Origin: JBBROS01 sp965213845
Lineage (GTDB): Bacteria > Pseudomonadota > Alphaproteobacteria > Acetobacterales > Acetobacteraceae
DNA: 64,000 nucleotides
Direction: 5' to 3'
Assembly: GCA_965213845.1 (NCBI GenBank)
Contig: CBDCAI010000004.1
Location: 434,001-498,000, forward strand
Below, one piece after another: positions 52,918 through 61,624 of this stretch. Every line of letters begins with the position of its first letter. Position 1 is the first letter of the stretch. A program made the translations under genes and the position numbers. Under the pieces are notes generated by a model. The model saw only the letters and a list, made by a program, of their open reading frames with translations, had not been told where the DNA came from and did no database searches.

Positions 52918-54309
52918 CTAATTCCCCGCCATCGCCTGCCGCCGCGCCAACGGGCCCCCCGCCGCCTCCGGGTCCTCCAGCGAGCGCTGCCCGGTTTCGA
53001 TGCGGAGCATCAGGATCGCCGCGATCAGGCATACCAGCACGCCCGACACCATCAGCAGCACCCCCTGCAGCCCGAACCGCTCGAACAGCATCACCGCCAG
53101 ATAGGGCGTGGTGATGGAGGCGCCGCGCCCGCACATGCCGGCGATCCCCGTGCCGCGCAGCCGCAGCTCGGTCGGAAACAGCTCCGGCACGTAGGCATAG
53201 AGGCCGAGCGTGACCAGCACATAGATGCTGGTGATCAGCGCGAAGCCGACGACCGTGACGGCGGCCGGGTCGCGCATCATGGGATACAGGGTGCCCAGGG
53301 CGATGATCGCGAGGCACGACCCGATGATGGACTTCTGGCGCGAGAACCGGTCGGCCAGCACCAGCCCGACCAGCGCACCGGCCGTGCTGCCGAACGACAT
53401 CAGCGTCGTGAAGCCCAGCGACTGCACGATGGTCATGCCCTGCCGGACGAGGAAGCTCGGCAGCCACGCCACGAACCCGTAGACGGACATGTTGACGGCC
53501 ACGACCGTCAGGCAGGCCGCCAGCAGCCGCTTGCGCATGCCCGGCGCGAACAGGCGCGACATCGGGACACGGCCCAGGACCATGTCCTCCACCCGCCCCA
53601 CGGGCGGCAGAGACCCACGCTGCGCCTCCGTCTCGCGCTCGATCGCCACCAGCGTCGCCTCCGCCTCGGCGGTGCGCCCGACGGATTCCAGCCAGCGCGG
53701 GCTCTCCGGCATCCGCTTGCGCAACATCCAGACGACGCATGCCCCGACCCCCGCGATCGCGAACATGGCGCGCCAACCCAGGTTCGGGATGACGAAGTAG
53801 CCGGTGAAGGTCGCGACCAGCAGGCCGGAGTTGATGATCAGCCCCATCATCGAGATCCACCGGCCCCGGTATTGCGGCGGGATGAACTCGCACAGCGTCC
53901 CGGCCGCCACCACAAGCTCCGCCCCCAAGCCGATCCCCATCATGAACCGCAGGCCGATCAGCCAGTAGATGTTGGGCGCGAACACCGCCGCGATTGAGGC
54001 GAGGCCGAACACGGCCAGGTTCGTCTGGTAGGAATACCGCCGCCCCATCTGGTCGCCGACCCAGCCGGCCAGCCCGGCGCCGATCAGCATGCCGAGGAAC
54101 GTCGCCGAGACGAAGGTCGCGTTGAGGGCCAGGGTCGAGAACCCTTCCTTCAACATCGCCGCGATGACGCCGCCCGCCAGGTAGATGTCGAACGCGTCGA
54201 GGAACGCGCCGGCGCTGATGAGCCACAGGATGCGCCAATGGAAGCGTGAGATCGGCAGGCGGTCGAGCCGCGCGCCCGCGTTGACGGGCTGGGATACCTG
54301 TTCGGACAA
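52918..54309 (-). CDS. MFS transporter (sugar-porter/AAHS-like), candidate dicarboxylate carrier
   Basis: 463 residues, 12 predicted helices. Motif A (GDQMGRRYSY) follows helix 2, MGIGLGAEL and GWRAMFAI are further landmarks, and PESPRWLE ends helix 6. The start is a TTG at 54309 with GGAGG five bases upstream; an ATG four bases earlier is in the wrong frame. It is about 60% similar by eye to the second carrier at 60207-61598. Promoter and two palindromic operators lie immediately upstream. Likely imports the substrate of the divergent CoA-ester pathway. Confidence 0.88.
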   Translation of the reverse strand: MSEQVSQPVNAGARLDRLPISRFHWRILWLISAGAFLDAFDIYLAGGVIAAMLKEGFSTLALNATFVSATFLGMLIGAGLAGWVGDQMGRRYSYQTNLAVFGLASIAAVFAPNIYWLIGLRFMMGIGLGAELVVAAGTLCEFIPPQYRGRWISMMGLIINSGLLVATFTGYFVIPNLGWRAMFAIAGVGACVVWMLRKRMPESPRWLESVGRTAEAEATLVAIERETEAQRGSLPPVGRVEDMVLGRVPMSRLFAPGMRKRLLAACLTVVAVNMSVYGFVAWLPSFLVRQGMTIVQSLGFTTLMSFGSTAGALVGLVLADRFSRQKSIIGSCLAIIALGTLYPMMRDPAAVTVVGFALITSIYVLVTLGLYAYVPELFPTELRLRGTGIAGMCGRGASITTPYLAVMLFERFGLQGVLLMVSGVLVCLIAAILMLRIETGQRSLEDPEAAGGPLARRQAMAGN

Positions 54310-54346
54310 TCATTCCTCCATGACGCTCTGAGGCGTCGTTGGAGCG

Positions 54347-54376
54347 ACTATCATGTCCGGACATGGGGGGCGTCAA
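54347..54376 (-). promoter_or_regulatory. Predicted promoter of the MFS/lyase operon
   Basis: On the minus strand a perfect TTGACG -35 (54376-54371) and a GATAGT -10 (54352-54347) are separated by 18 bp. The spacer contains the perfect 12-bp palindrome at 54353-54364, so a bound repressor would block this promoter. Leader to the TTG start is about 30 nt. Confidence 0.5.
54353..54364. promoter_or_regulatory. Operator 1, perfect palindrome ATGTCCGGACAT
   Basis: A perfect 12-bp inverted repeat resembling TGTC-TAGACA type HutC/GntR operators. It differs by one base from operator 2, 45 bp away. Candidate binding site for the GntR/UTRA regulator encoded at 58796-59530. Confidence 0.65.
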
Positions 54377-54386
54377 TTGCTAACTA

Positions 54387-54415
54387 TTGACGGAACCATG
54401 TCTGGACATATTAGA
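54387..54415 (+). promoter_or_regulatory. Predicted promoter of the MaoC-CoA-transferase operon
   Basis: TTGACG -35 (54387-54392) and TATTAG -10 (54409-54414) with a 16-bp spacer, giving a leader of about 25 nt to the MaoC start. The spacer holds operator 2. It is back to back with the divergent promoter, their -35 boxes being only 10 bp apart. Confidence 0.5.
54398..54409. promoter_or_regulatory. Operator 2, palindrome ATGTCTGGACAT
   Basis: 12-bp inverted repeat (10 of 12 symmetric) inside the plus-strand promoter spacer. Same half-site ATGTC/GACAT as operator 1; the centres are 45 bp apart, about four helical turns, which would allow cooperative binding on one DNA face. Confidence 0.65.
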
Positions 54416-54446
54416 TGGCGGCAAGAAATTTGGGGACGAAGCGATC

Positions 54447-54950
54447 ATGGACCACGCCATGCCGCAGCATCAGACGCACGGCCGCTTTCTCGACGATTTC
54501 GCCGTCGGCCAGACATTCCGCCACTGGCCCGGCCGAACCATCACCGAGACGGACAACATCCACTTCAGCCTGCTGACGATGAACCGGCACCCCATGCACT
54601 GCGACGCAGCCTTCGCCGCCCGCTCGGAGTTCGGCAAGCCGCTCGTCAACAGCGGCCTCACCCTCGCGATGGTCCTCGGCATGACCGTGGACGACATCAG
54701 CCAGAACGCCATCGCCAACCTCGGCTGGAAGGAGATCACCCTCACCGCCCCGGTCTTCCCCGGCGACACGATCTATGCCCGCTCGGAGGTGCTCGCCATC
54801 CGTCCCAGCAGGTCCCGGCCCGGGCAAGGCATCGTCACCACCCGCACCGAGGGCTTCAAGGCGGACGGCACCGTGTTCATGGCCTTCGAGCGCAGCAGCC
54901 TCATCCCCGCCCGAAGCGCCGTGGCCACGGCAGGAGAGGCCGCATCATGA
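54447..54950 (+). CDS. MaoC-like hydratase (candidate itaconyl-/mesaconyl-CoA hydratase)
   Basis: 167 residues, hot-dog fold. MHCDAAFAARSEFGKPLVNSGLT contains the hydratase-2 style pattern (D...A...FGxPLVxSxLT) common to MaoC proteins of the mesaconyl-CoA/itaconyl-CoA hydratase type, and FPGDTIYARSEVL is a further conserved block. ATG 54447 is preceded by GGGGACGAAG; another ATG lies 12 bp later. It heads the operon MaoC, MmgE/PrpD, ACAD, CaiB, GntR. In an itaconate route it would add water to itaconyl-CoA (inference). Confidence 0.85.
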   Translation: MDHAMPQHQTHGRFLDDFAVGQTFRHWPGRTITETDNIHFSLLTMNRHPMHCDAAFAARSEFGKPLVNSGLTLAMVLGMTVDDISQNAIANLGWKEITLTAPVFPGDTIYARSEVLAIRPSRSRPGQGIVTTRTEGFKADGTVFMAFERSSLIPARSAVATAGEAAS

Positions 54951-56362
54951 ACGCCATCGCCGAGATCCAGCTGGAGACGGCGCCCGACCCCGCGCATGCC
55001 CTGGCCGCCTTCGCCGCCGGGCTCGCCCTCGACCAGGTCCCGGCCGAGGTGCAGGCGCGCGCGGCCCACCACATACTGGATGCGGTCGGGATCGCCCACG
55101 CCTCCTCCCGCTACGACTTCGCGCACCGCACGCTCACGGCGTTGCGCGGCCTGGGCGGAGAGGGAAAGGTGCCGGTGTTCGGCCTGCCCGCCCGCCTGGC
55201 CCCCCGTGACGCCGCCATCATGAACGGCCTGCTCTGCCACGGGCTCGACTTCGACGACACGCATCTGGGCGGCGTCATCCACCCCACCGCCGCCATCTTC
55301 CCGGCCGTCTTCGCGGCCGCCGTCCATTCGGGCGCCTCGGGCGAGGAGATGCTGCTGGGCTACATCGCGGGCGTCGAAGCCTCGACGCGGATCGCCGCCG
55401 TCGCGGGCGGGGCCTTCCACGCCGCAGGCTTCCACCCGACCGGCGTCGTCAACGCGTTCGCCGCCGCCATCGCCGCGGGACGCGTGCTGGGGCTGACGGA
55501 GCGCGAGTTGGTGCAGGCGCAAGGCATCGCGCTGGCGACCGCCTCCGGCAGCCTCGAGTTCCTTGAGGACGGGGCCTGGACCAAGCGTCTGCATCCCGGC
55601 TGGGCCGCGCAGGCGGGCATCACGGCGGCGTCTTTGGCGCGCCAGGGGTTCACCGGCGCCGCCCGCCCCTATTCCGGGCGGTTCGGCCTGTTCAACGCCT
55701 ATCTCGGGCATCGGGCCGCGGGTCTCGACCTGGCGCGCGCGACGCAGGGGCTCGGCGCCGTCTGGGAGCTGGCGGCGACGTCGATCAAGCCGTTTCCGGC
55801 CTGCCATTTCACCCATGCCTGCGTCGATGCCGCCCTGCAGCTGCGCCACCAGGCCGGGGCGGACGAGGTCGCGTCCATCCGGGCGCTGCTGCCGCACCAG
55901 GTCATCCCCGTGGTCTGCGAGCCCGCCGCCAACAAGCAGCGCCCGGCGAACGCGTACGACGCCCAGTTCAGCGTGCCCTTCCTCGTGGCCGCCGCCTGGG
56001 TCCGTGGCCGCCTGACGCTGGCCGAGCTCGAGGCCGAGGCCCTGGCCGACCCGGCCATCCTAGCCCTGGCGGCCCGCGTGGGCTACGCGCCCGACCCGGA
56101 TTCGCCGTTTCCCCGCACCTACTCCGGCGAGCTGATCGTGCAGCTCACCGACGGCCGCACCTTGCACCATCGGGAGGAGGTCAACCGCGGCGCCCCGGCC
56201 CGCCCGCTCGGCAATGCCGACATCGTCGAGAAGTATCGCGCCAACGCGGCCACAAGCCTCTCGCCCGCCGCCGCCGCCCGCATCGAGGCCGCGGTGCTCG
56301 CCTTTGCCCACCATCCCGCGTCCGCCTTGGCCGACGCACTCTCCACGGGGATCACGCCATGA
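54947..56362 (+). CDS. MmgE/PrpD family protein
   Basis: 471 residues. MmgE/PrpD fold landmarks are GLDFDDTHLGGVIHPTAAIFPA (early), GFHPTGVVNAFAAAIAAGRVLGL, KRLHPGWAAQAG and IKPFPACHFTHACVDAAL, all conserved. The superfamily includes 2-methylcitrate dehydratase, cis-aconitate decarboxylase (which forms itaconate) and disproportionating dehydratases. ATGA overlap with the MaoC stop and AGGAGAGG upstream fix the start. A PrpD-type gene also occurs in the itaconate degradation locus of Pseudomonas aeruginosa, which supports the pathway assignment. Confidence 0.92.
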   Translation: MNAIAEIQLETAPDPAHALAAFAAGLALDQVPAEVQARAAHHILDAVGIAHASSRYDFAHRTLTALRGLGGEGKVPVFGLPARLAPRDAAIMNGLLCHGLDFDDTHLGGVIHPTAAIFPAVFAAAVHSGASGEEMLLGYIAGVEASTRIAAVAGGAFHAAGFHPTGVVNAFAAAIAAGRVLGLTERELVQAQGIALATASGSLEFLEDGAWTKRLHPGWAAQAGITAASLARQGFTGAARPYSGRFGLFNAYLGHRAAGLDLARATQGLGAVWELAATSIKPFPACHFTHACVDAALQLRHQAGADEVASIRALLPHQVIPVVCEPAANKQRPANAYDAQFSVPFLVAAAWVRGRLTLAELEAEALADPAILALAARVGYAPDPDSPFPRTYSGELIVQLTDGRTLHHREEVNRGAPARPLGNADIVEKYRANAATSLSPAAAARIEAAVLAFAHHPASALADALSTGITP

Positions 56363-57528
56363 ACGTCATCGCACCCATCTCGTCCGAGCAGGACGAGGAC
56401 CGCCAGCTTCTGGACAGCGTAGACCGCTTTCTCGAGCGGCACGTCCGCCCCTTCGCCATGCAGCTGGAACACGACGACACCTACCCGCAGGAGATCGTCG
56501 ACCGCATGAAGGAGATGGGCCTGTTCGGCGCGTTCATCCCCGCGGAATACGGCGGCCTCGGGCTTCGCGCGACGACCTACGCCCGCATGATCGAGCGGAT
56601 CGCCACCGTCTGGATGTCGGTGTCCGGGATCATCAACTCGCACCTCATCATGGCCCATATCGTCGCCCGCACCGGGACCGAGGCGCAGAAGCAGGAGTTC
56701 CTGCCCCGCTTCGCGACCGGGGAGCTGCGCGGCGGCCTGGCATTGACCGAACCCGATGCGGGCACCGATCTGCAGGCCATCCGCACCACCGCCCGGCTGG
56801 ACGGCGACCACTACGTCGTCAACGGCACCAAGACCTGGATCAGCAACGGCATCGAGGGATCCTGCTTCGCCCTGCTGGTCAAGACCGATCCCGCCGCGCA
56901 GCCCCGCCACAAGGGCATGAGCATGCTGCTGGCGGAGAAGGGGCCGGGGTTCCGCGTCGGCCGCAAGCTGGAGAAGCTGGGCTACAAGGGCATCGACAGC
57001 GCCGAGCTGGTGTTCGAGGATTACCGCGTCCCCGTCGACCGCCTGATCGGCGGCATCGAGGGGCGCGGCATGGCGTGCGCCATCTCCGGCCTCGAGCTCG
57101 GCCGCATCAACGTCGCCGCCCGGGGCGTCGGCATCGCGCAGGCGGCACTCGACGAAAGCGTGAAGTACGTCCAGCAGCGCAGCACGTTCGGCAAGAAGCT
57201 GCACGAGCACCAGGCCATCGCGCTGAAGCTCGGCGACATGGCGACCCGGACCGAGGCGGCGCGCCTGCTGACCGACCAGGCCGCCCGCACCTTCGACCGT
57301 GGCGAGCGCGTCGACTACGAGGCCGGCATGGCGAAGCTGTTCGCCACCGAAGCCGCGCTGGAGAACGCCACCGAGGCCATGCGCATCCATGGCGGCTACG
57401 GCTACAGCAAGGAGTTCCTGGTCGAGCGGCTGTACCGCGACGCCCCCCTGCTCGTCATCGGCGAGGGCACGAACGAGATCCAGCGCCTGCTGATCGCCAA
57501 GCGCCTCATCGAACGCAACCCGATCTAG
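56359..57528 (+). CDS. Acyl-CoA dehydrogenase
   Basis: 389 residues, complete ACAD. LALTEPDAGTDLQAIRT (FAD site), RSTFGKKLHEHQAIALKL, IHGGYGYSKEFLVERLYRDAPLL and the catalytic Glu in IGEGTNEIQ are present. Probably reduces or oxidises a C4-C5 CoA ester such as methylsuccinyl/mesaconyl-CoA in this operon; that is inference. ATGA overlap with MmgE/PrpD; the CoA-transferase follows after 9 bp. Confidence 0.93.
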   Translation: MNVIAPISSEQDEDRQLLDSVDRFLERHVRPFAMQLEHDDTYPQEIVDRMKEMGLFGAFIPAEYGGLGLRATTYARMIERIATVWMSVSGIINSHLIMAHIVARTGTEAQKQEFLPRFATGELRGGLALTEPDAGTDLQAIRTTARLDGDHYVVNGTKTWISNGIEGSCFALLVKTDPAAQPRHKGMSMLLAEKGPGFRVGRKLEKLGYKGIDSAELVFEDYRVPVDRLIGGIEGRGMACAISGLELGRINVAARGVGIAQAALDESVKYVQQRSTFGKKLHEHQAIALKLGDMATRTEAARLLTDQAARTFDRGERVDYEAGMAKLFATEAALENATEAMRIHGGYGYSKEFLVERLYRDAPLLVIGEGTNEIQRLLIAKRLIERNPI

Positions 57529-57537
57529 GCCCGCGTC

Positions 57538-58776
57538 ATGGACCAGATCACGCCCTCCGCCGCTCTTGCCCCGGCGCTCGATCGCACGCTGCCGCTGGAA
57601 GGGGTCACGATCCTCGCCGTGGAGCAGTATGGCGCCGGGCCGTTCGGAACCATGCTGCTGGCCGACCTCGGCGCGGAGGTGATCAAGATCGAGAACCCGG
57701 CCGAAGGCGGAGAGATCGGCCGCCATGTCGGGCCCTTCACGTTCGGCCCGGGCGACAGCCAGTTCTATCAGGCGTTCAACCGCAACAAGCGCAGCATTAC
57801 CCTGAACCTGAAGCACAAGGACGGGATGCGGCTGTTCCACGCGCTGGTTGCAGAATCGGATGCCGTGCTCGACAACCTGCGCGGCGACCTGCCGGAGAAG
57901 CTGGGCCTCGACTACGCAGCCCTCGGGCCCGTGAACCCGGCGATCGTCTGCGCCCACCTCTCGGCCTATGGGCGCGACAACCCGCGCAAGGCATGGCCCG
58001 GCTACGATTATCTGATGCAGGCCGAAGCCGGCTACTGCAGCCTGACGGGCGAGCCGGACGGGCCGCCGGCGCGGTTCGGCGTCTCCATCGTGGACATGAT
58101 GACCGGCCTGATGTGCGCGTTCGGCCTGGTCTCCGCCGTGCTGGGCGCCCGCCGCACCGGGCGGGGCATGGACGTCGACGTCAGCCTCTTCGACACGGCG
58201 CTGCACAACCTCAGCTATCTCGCGACCTGGTACCTGAACGAAGGCCATCTGCAGGGGCGCGAGCCGCGCGGCGCACACCCCTCGCTCACCCCGTCCCAGC
58301 TGTATCGCACGAAGGACGGCTGGATGTTCCTGATGTGCAACAAGGAGAAGTTCTGGCCCGTGCTGTCCGAGCGCATCGGCCGGCCGGGCTGGGCGACGGA
58401 CGCGCGCTACGCCACGTTCCAGGCGCGTCTGGCCCACCGCGAGAGCCTGACGCGCGACCTGGACGAGGCGCTCTCGGTCCGCACCACGGCGGAGTGGATG
58501 GAGCTGCTGGGCGGCGTCGTGCCCGCATCCCCGGTGTATGACGTGGGCCAGGCGCTGGACAACCCGTTCGTGCGCGACGGCGGCCGGGTTGGGACCTTCA
58601 CCCGGCCGGACGGCGGCCCGGCCCTGCAAGGCCTGGTCGGGCCCGTCCGGATCGATGGCCGCGCCCCGCCCACCATGGCCGCCCCGGCCCTGGGCGCGGA
58701 CACCGAGGCCATCCTGGGCCGCATCGGCATCGGCCCCGAGGCGATCGCCGCCTTGAAGGCAGACAAGGCGCTCTGA
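57538..58776 (+). CDS. CaiB/BaiF family (class III) CoA-transferase, candidate itaconate CoA-transferase
   Basis: 412 residues. Family III landmarks are EQYGAGPFGTMLLADLGAEVIKIENP, FYQAFNRNKRSITLNLK, and VLDNLRGDLPEKLGLDYAAL containing the catalytic aspartate (about Asp117 or 118 in LDNLR). AYGRDNPRKAWPGYDYLMQAEAG and GRGMDVDVSLFDTAL follow as expected. It transfers CoA from a donor such as succinyl-CoA to a carboxylic acid. With the MaoC and CitE-like genes it would start itaconate or mesaconate breakdown. Confidence 0.92.
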   Translation: MDQITPSAALAPALDRTLPLEGVTILAVEQYGAGPFGTMLLADLGAEVIKIENPAEGGEIGRHVGPFTFGPGDSQFYQAFNRNKRSITLNLKHKDGMRLFHALVAESDAVLDNLRGDLPEKLGLDYAALGPVNPAIVCAHLSAYGRDNPRKAWPGYDYLMQAEAGYCSLTGEPDGPPARFGVSIVDMMTGLMCAFGLVSAVLGARRTGRGMDVDVSLFDTALHNLSYLATWYLNEGHLQGREPRGAHPSLTPSQLYRTKDGWMFLMCNKEKFWPVLSERIGRPGWATDARYATFQARLAHRESLTRDLDEALSVRTTAEWMELLGGVVPASPVYDVGQALDNPFVRDGGRVGTFTRPDGGPALQGLVGPVRIDGRAPPTMAAPALGADTEAILGRIGIGPEAIAALKADKAL

Positions 58777-58795
58777 CTGGGGTAGATCGCCCCGG

Positions 58796-59530
58796 ATGAG
58801 CGAAGGCCGCGGCCCCTCCCTTTACCTTCAGGTTGCCCGCACCCTGCAGGACCGCATCGCCGGCGGCGAATACGCCGTCGGCACCCTGCTGCCCACCGAG
58901 CACGACCTGGCCAGCCTGTTCGGCGTCAGTCGCCAGACGGTCCGCCAGGCCATCGGGCATCTCCGCGCCATGCGCCTGCTGTCCGCCCGCAAGGGCGTCG
59001 GCACGCGGGTGGAGGCGACCCGCCCGCAATCCGGCTACTACCAGACCCTGCAATCCCTGCCGGACCTGTTCCAGTTCGCCGCCGACGCGCTGTACCGCGT
59101 CAGCGCGACCCAGCGCGTGAAGGTCATGGGCCGCGAGGCCGAGGAGCTGGGCTGCCGTCCCGGCCGTATCTGGCTGCGGATTGACGGCCTGCGCGAGCTG
59201 CCGGGCGTCGCGGGGCCGCTATGCCGCACCATGGTGATGATCGACGCCCGCTATGCCGCCGTGGCCGCCGAACCCCGCATCCACACCCGCGCCATCTTCG
59301 CCCAGATCGAGGAGCGCTTCGGGGTCCCGGTGCAGGAGGTGCTTCAGGAGATCACGGCGACGGTGCTGGACGCCGACCAGGCGGCCCTGCTGCAGAGCCA
59401 GGCCGGCAGCCCCGCCCTGGAGATCACCCGCCGCTACTTCGCCGCCGGGCACAAGCTGATCGAGCTGTCCCGCAGCCTGCACCCGGCCGACCGGTTCCGC
59501 TACACCATGACGGTCCGGCGCGACGCCTGA
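58796..59530 (+). CDS. GntR family regulator with UTRA domain
   Basis: 244 residues. GntR winged helix at about 8-75 (LYLQVARTLQDRIAGGEYAVGTLLPTE, then LFGVSRQTVRQAIGHLRAMRLLSARKGVGT) is followed by a UTRA domain. It is the last gene of the MaoC operon, 19 bp after the CoA-transferase, and is the best candidate for binding the twin ATGTC...GACAT operators at 54353 and 54398, giving autoregulation and control of both divergent operons. Its end overlaps the convergent YrdC-like gene by 31 bp. Confidence 0.92.
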   Translation: MSEGRGPSLYLQVARTLQDRIAGGEYAVGTLLPTEHDLASLFGVSRQTVRQAIGHLRAMRLLSARKGVGTRVEATRPQSGYYQTLQSLPDLFQFAADALYRVSATQRVKVMGREAEELGCRPGRIWLRIDGLRELPGVAGPLCRTMVMIDARYAAVAAEPRIHTRAIFAQIEERFGVPVQEVLQEITATVLDADQAALLQSQAGSPALEITRRYFAAGHKLIELSRSLHPADRFRYTMTVRRDA

Positions 59531-60207
59531 GGATCCGGCGCGAGCGTGAGGCCGAAATGCCTGCGCAGGATATAGGCGATGTCGGCGAAGCAGGAGCCGT
59601 GGCGCACCACCTGCAACGTCTCGACGTTCAACAGGGTCGAGGAGGCGGCGTAGGGGTGGAAGCGCTGCAGGCCATGGTCGATGACGACGTCGGCCAGGGC
59701 CAATATCTCGGGCTGGATGTCCTCGACGCAGAACCGCGTGCCGCTGAGCGTCAGGTTGGCCGACGACCCGAACAGCAAACGCTGCGCCTGGTGGCTGCGC
59801 GCCGTCAGCGCCGCATGGAACGGCCCGGCGTTCAGCAGCATCGCCATGGTGTCCCCGCTGGAGCTGTCCCGCACGGATTCGGGGTCCGTGGCCAGGATCG
59901 CCGGGTGATCCACGCGATAGGGCGCGATGCAGCCGAGCGGCAGGTCGTAATCCCCGGTGACTGCCGCCACGATCTCCCGCCCGCGGACGCTGCACACGTG
60001 CAGGTCCCGCTGCCACGCCGCGTTGGCCACCAGGGCGTTGCGCTTGCTCGCCTGGCGCCCCTTGGCCGCGAAGATGCGGCGCAGCGCGGCGGGCGAGCCG
60101 CCCAGGACCGAGTAGCCGATGGTGTTCGGCACGATCGCGATCCCGCCCTGCTCCAGGGCGGCGAACGCCCGCGCGGCATCCGCCGCGAAATCGAACAGCT
60201 CGGCCAT
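59500..60207 (-). CDS. YrdC/Sua5-fold protein, paralogue 1
   Basis: 235 residues. The Sua5/YciO/YrdC core is recognised by PNTIGYSVLGGSP, AAKGRQASKRNALV (degenerate KxR...K motif) and LLFGSSANLTLSGT, the nucleotide-binding SxxN region. True TsaC/Sua5 enzymes make threonylcarbamoyl-adenylate for tRNA t6A; this protein differs in the N-terminal motif and sits in an accessory operon, so another carbamoylating role is possible. ATG 60207 overlaps the MFS stop by one base (TGATG). Paralogous to the gene at 61625-62314. Confidence 0.82.
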   Translation of the reverse strand: MAELFDFAADAARAFAALEQGGIAIVPNTIGYSVLGGSPAALRRIFAAKGRQASKRNALVANAAWQRDLHVCSVRGREIVAAVTGDYDLPLGCIAPYRVDHPAILATDPESVRDSSSGDTMAMLLNAGPFHAALTARSHQAQRLLFGSSANLTLSGTRFCVEDIQPEILALADVVIDHGLQRFHPYAASSTLLNVETLQVVRHGSCFADIAYILRRHFGLTLAPDPQASRRTVMV

Positions 60208-61598
60208 CAGGACAGGTCGGGCCGCACCAGCGGGGCTGCCCCGCGTGTTGCGGGGAATGCCGTGTCGCCGTGCCAGGGCGTCAGCGCCTCCAGCGACTGC
60301 TTGCGCGTCTCGATCCCGAACACGGCGACCAGCGCCGCATTCAGCAGGAGCAAGGCCCCGACCAGCACGATGACGCCCGTGACGCCGCTCCAGGCGAACA
60401 GCGGGGCGATCAGCTGCGGCGTGATGATCGTCATCATGCGCCCGGCCGTGTTGCAGAAGCCCGCGCCACGCATGCGGATCTCGGTCGGGAACAGCTCCGG
60501 CAGATACAGCGCCCACCCGATCGCCACCAGCACGTACACCGCCGTGATCAGCAGGAACCCGAGGATCGTCACGAGCGTGGGGTCGGTCGTCATCGGATAC
60601 AGCGCGCCGAACACCACGGCGAGCAGGGAGAATCCGACGATGCAGGGCTTGCGCCCCACCCGGTCCGCAAGCCACAGCCCGATCAGCGCGCCGACCGGCC
60701 CGCCGAACATCATCAGCGTCGTGTAGTTCAGCGACGTGACGATGCTCATGCCCTGCTTGACCATGAACGTCGGCAGGAAGGCGATGAAGCCATAGACGGC
60801 CGTGTTGAGCGCGATGAGCATCACGCTGCCGATCACGGTCCGCATCAGCATGCCGGGCGCGAACAGGCTGGCCAGGTTGAAGGCGGGGGTCGCCCCGGCA
60901 TACGCGATGGCCGGTGCCGGAAGTCCGCCATTCGGTGCGACCTGGTGCTCGATCGCCGAGACCACCGCCTCCGCCTCCGCGTCCCGGCCCTTCGATTCCA
61001 GCCAGCGCGGCGACTCCGGCATCGATCGGCGCAGCAGCCAGACGAACAGGGCGCCGACGCCGACGATGACGAACATCCAGCGCCAGCCGTAGTTCGGGAT
61101 CACGACCCGCCCGACCAGCGCCGAGACGAACAGTGCGGAGTTGGTGATGACGGCCAGCGCCGTGCCCCACCGTCCCCGGCTCATCGGCGGCACGAACTCG
61201 CTGATGGTCACGTAACCGACCACGATCTCGGCCCCGAGCCCCAGGCCCATCACGAACCGCGCGGCGATCAGCCACGACATGCTGGGCGCCATGGCGCCCG
61301 CCAGCGAGGCCAGGCCGAACACCAGCAGGTTGATCTGGTAGGCGAAGCGCCGCCCGTACCGGTCGCCGCACACCCCGGCGAGCCAGGCACCGCCGACCAT
61401 GCCGGCGAAGGTGGAGGAGATGAAGTTCGCGTTCATCGCCGGGGTTGACCAGCCGGTGCTGACCAGCGTGGCGAGCACGCCGCCCTGCAGGTAGATCTCG
61501 AACGCGTCGAGGAACATGCCCGCCGCGATCAGGCCCAGCAGCCCGTAATGGAACCGCCCGATCGGCAACCGGTCGAGCCGTGCGCCTGCATTCACCAT
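60207..61598 (-). CDS. MFS transporter, paralogue of the carrier at 52918
   Basis: 463 residues, 12 predicted helices. Opens NAGARLDRLPIGRFHYGLLGLIAAGMFLDAFEIYL, closely parallel to the first carrier (NAGARLDRLPISRFHW...), and repeats GDRYGRRFAY, GLGLGAEIVVGY and PESPRWLE. ATG 61598 has GGGGAGATG nearby. Lies between two YrdC-fold paralogues on the same strand. Probably transports an organic acid related to that of the other carrier. Confidence 0.88.
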   Translation of the reverse strand: MVNAGARLDRLPIGRFHYGLLGLIAAGMFLDAFEIYLQGGVLATLVSTGWSTPAMNANFISSTFAGMVGGAWLAGVCGDRYGRRFAYQINLLVFGLASLAGAMAPSMSWLIAARFVMGLGLGAEIVVGYVTISEFVPPMSRGRWGTALAVITNSALFVSALVGRVVIPNYGWRWMFVIVGVGALFVWLLRRSMPESPRWLESKGRDAEAEAVVSAIEHQVAPNGGLPAPAIAYAGATPAFNLASLFAPGMLMRTVIGSVMLIALNTAVYGFIAFLPTFMVKQGMSIVTSLNYTTLMMFGGPVGALIGLWLADRVGRKPCIVGFSLLAVVFGALYPMTTDPTLVTILGFLLITAVYVLVAIGWALYLPELFPTEIRMRGAGFCNTAGRMMTIITPQLIAPLFAWSGVTGVIVLVGALLLLNAALVAVFGIETRKQSLEALTPWHGDTAFPATRGAAPLVRPDLS

Positions 61599-61624
61599 CT
61601 TTGCATCTCCCCGCTGTTCCCGGC

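Noticed and set aside
54353..56362. Long in-frame extension of the MmgE/PrpD gene back to 54353
   Set aside because: The extension is antisense-like sequence over the MaoC gene and includes the operators; ATG 54947 has a good ribosome site and coupling.
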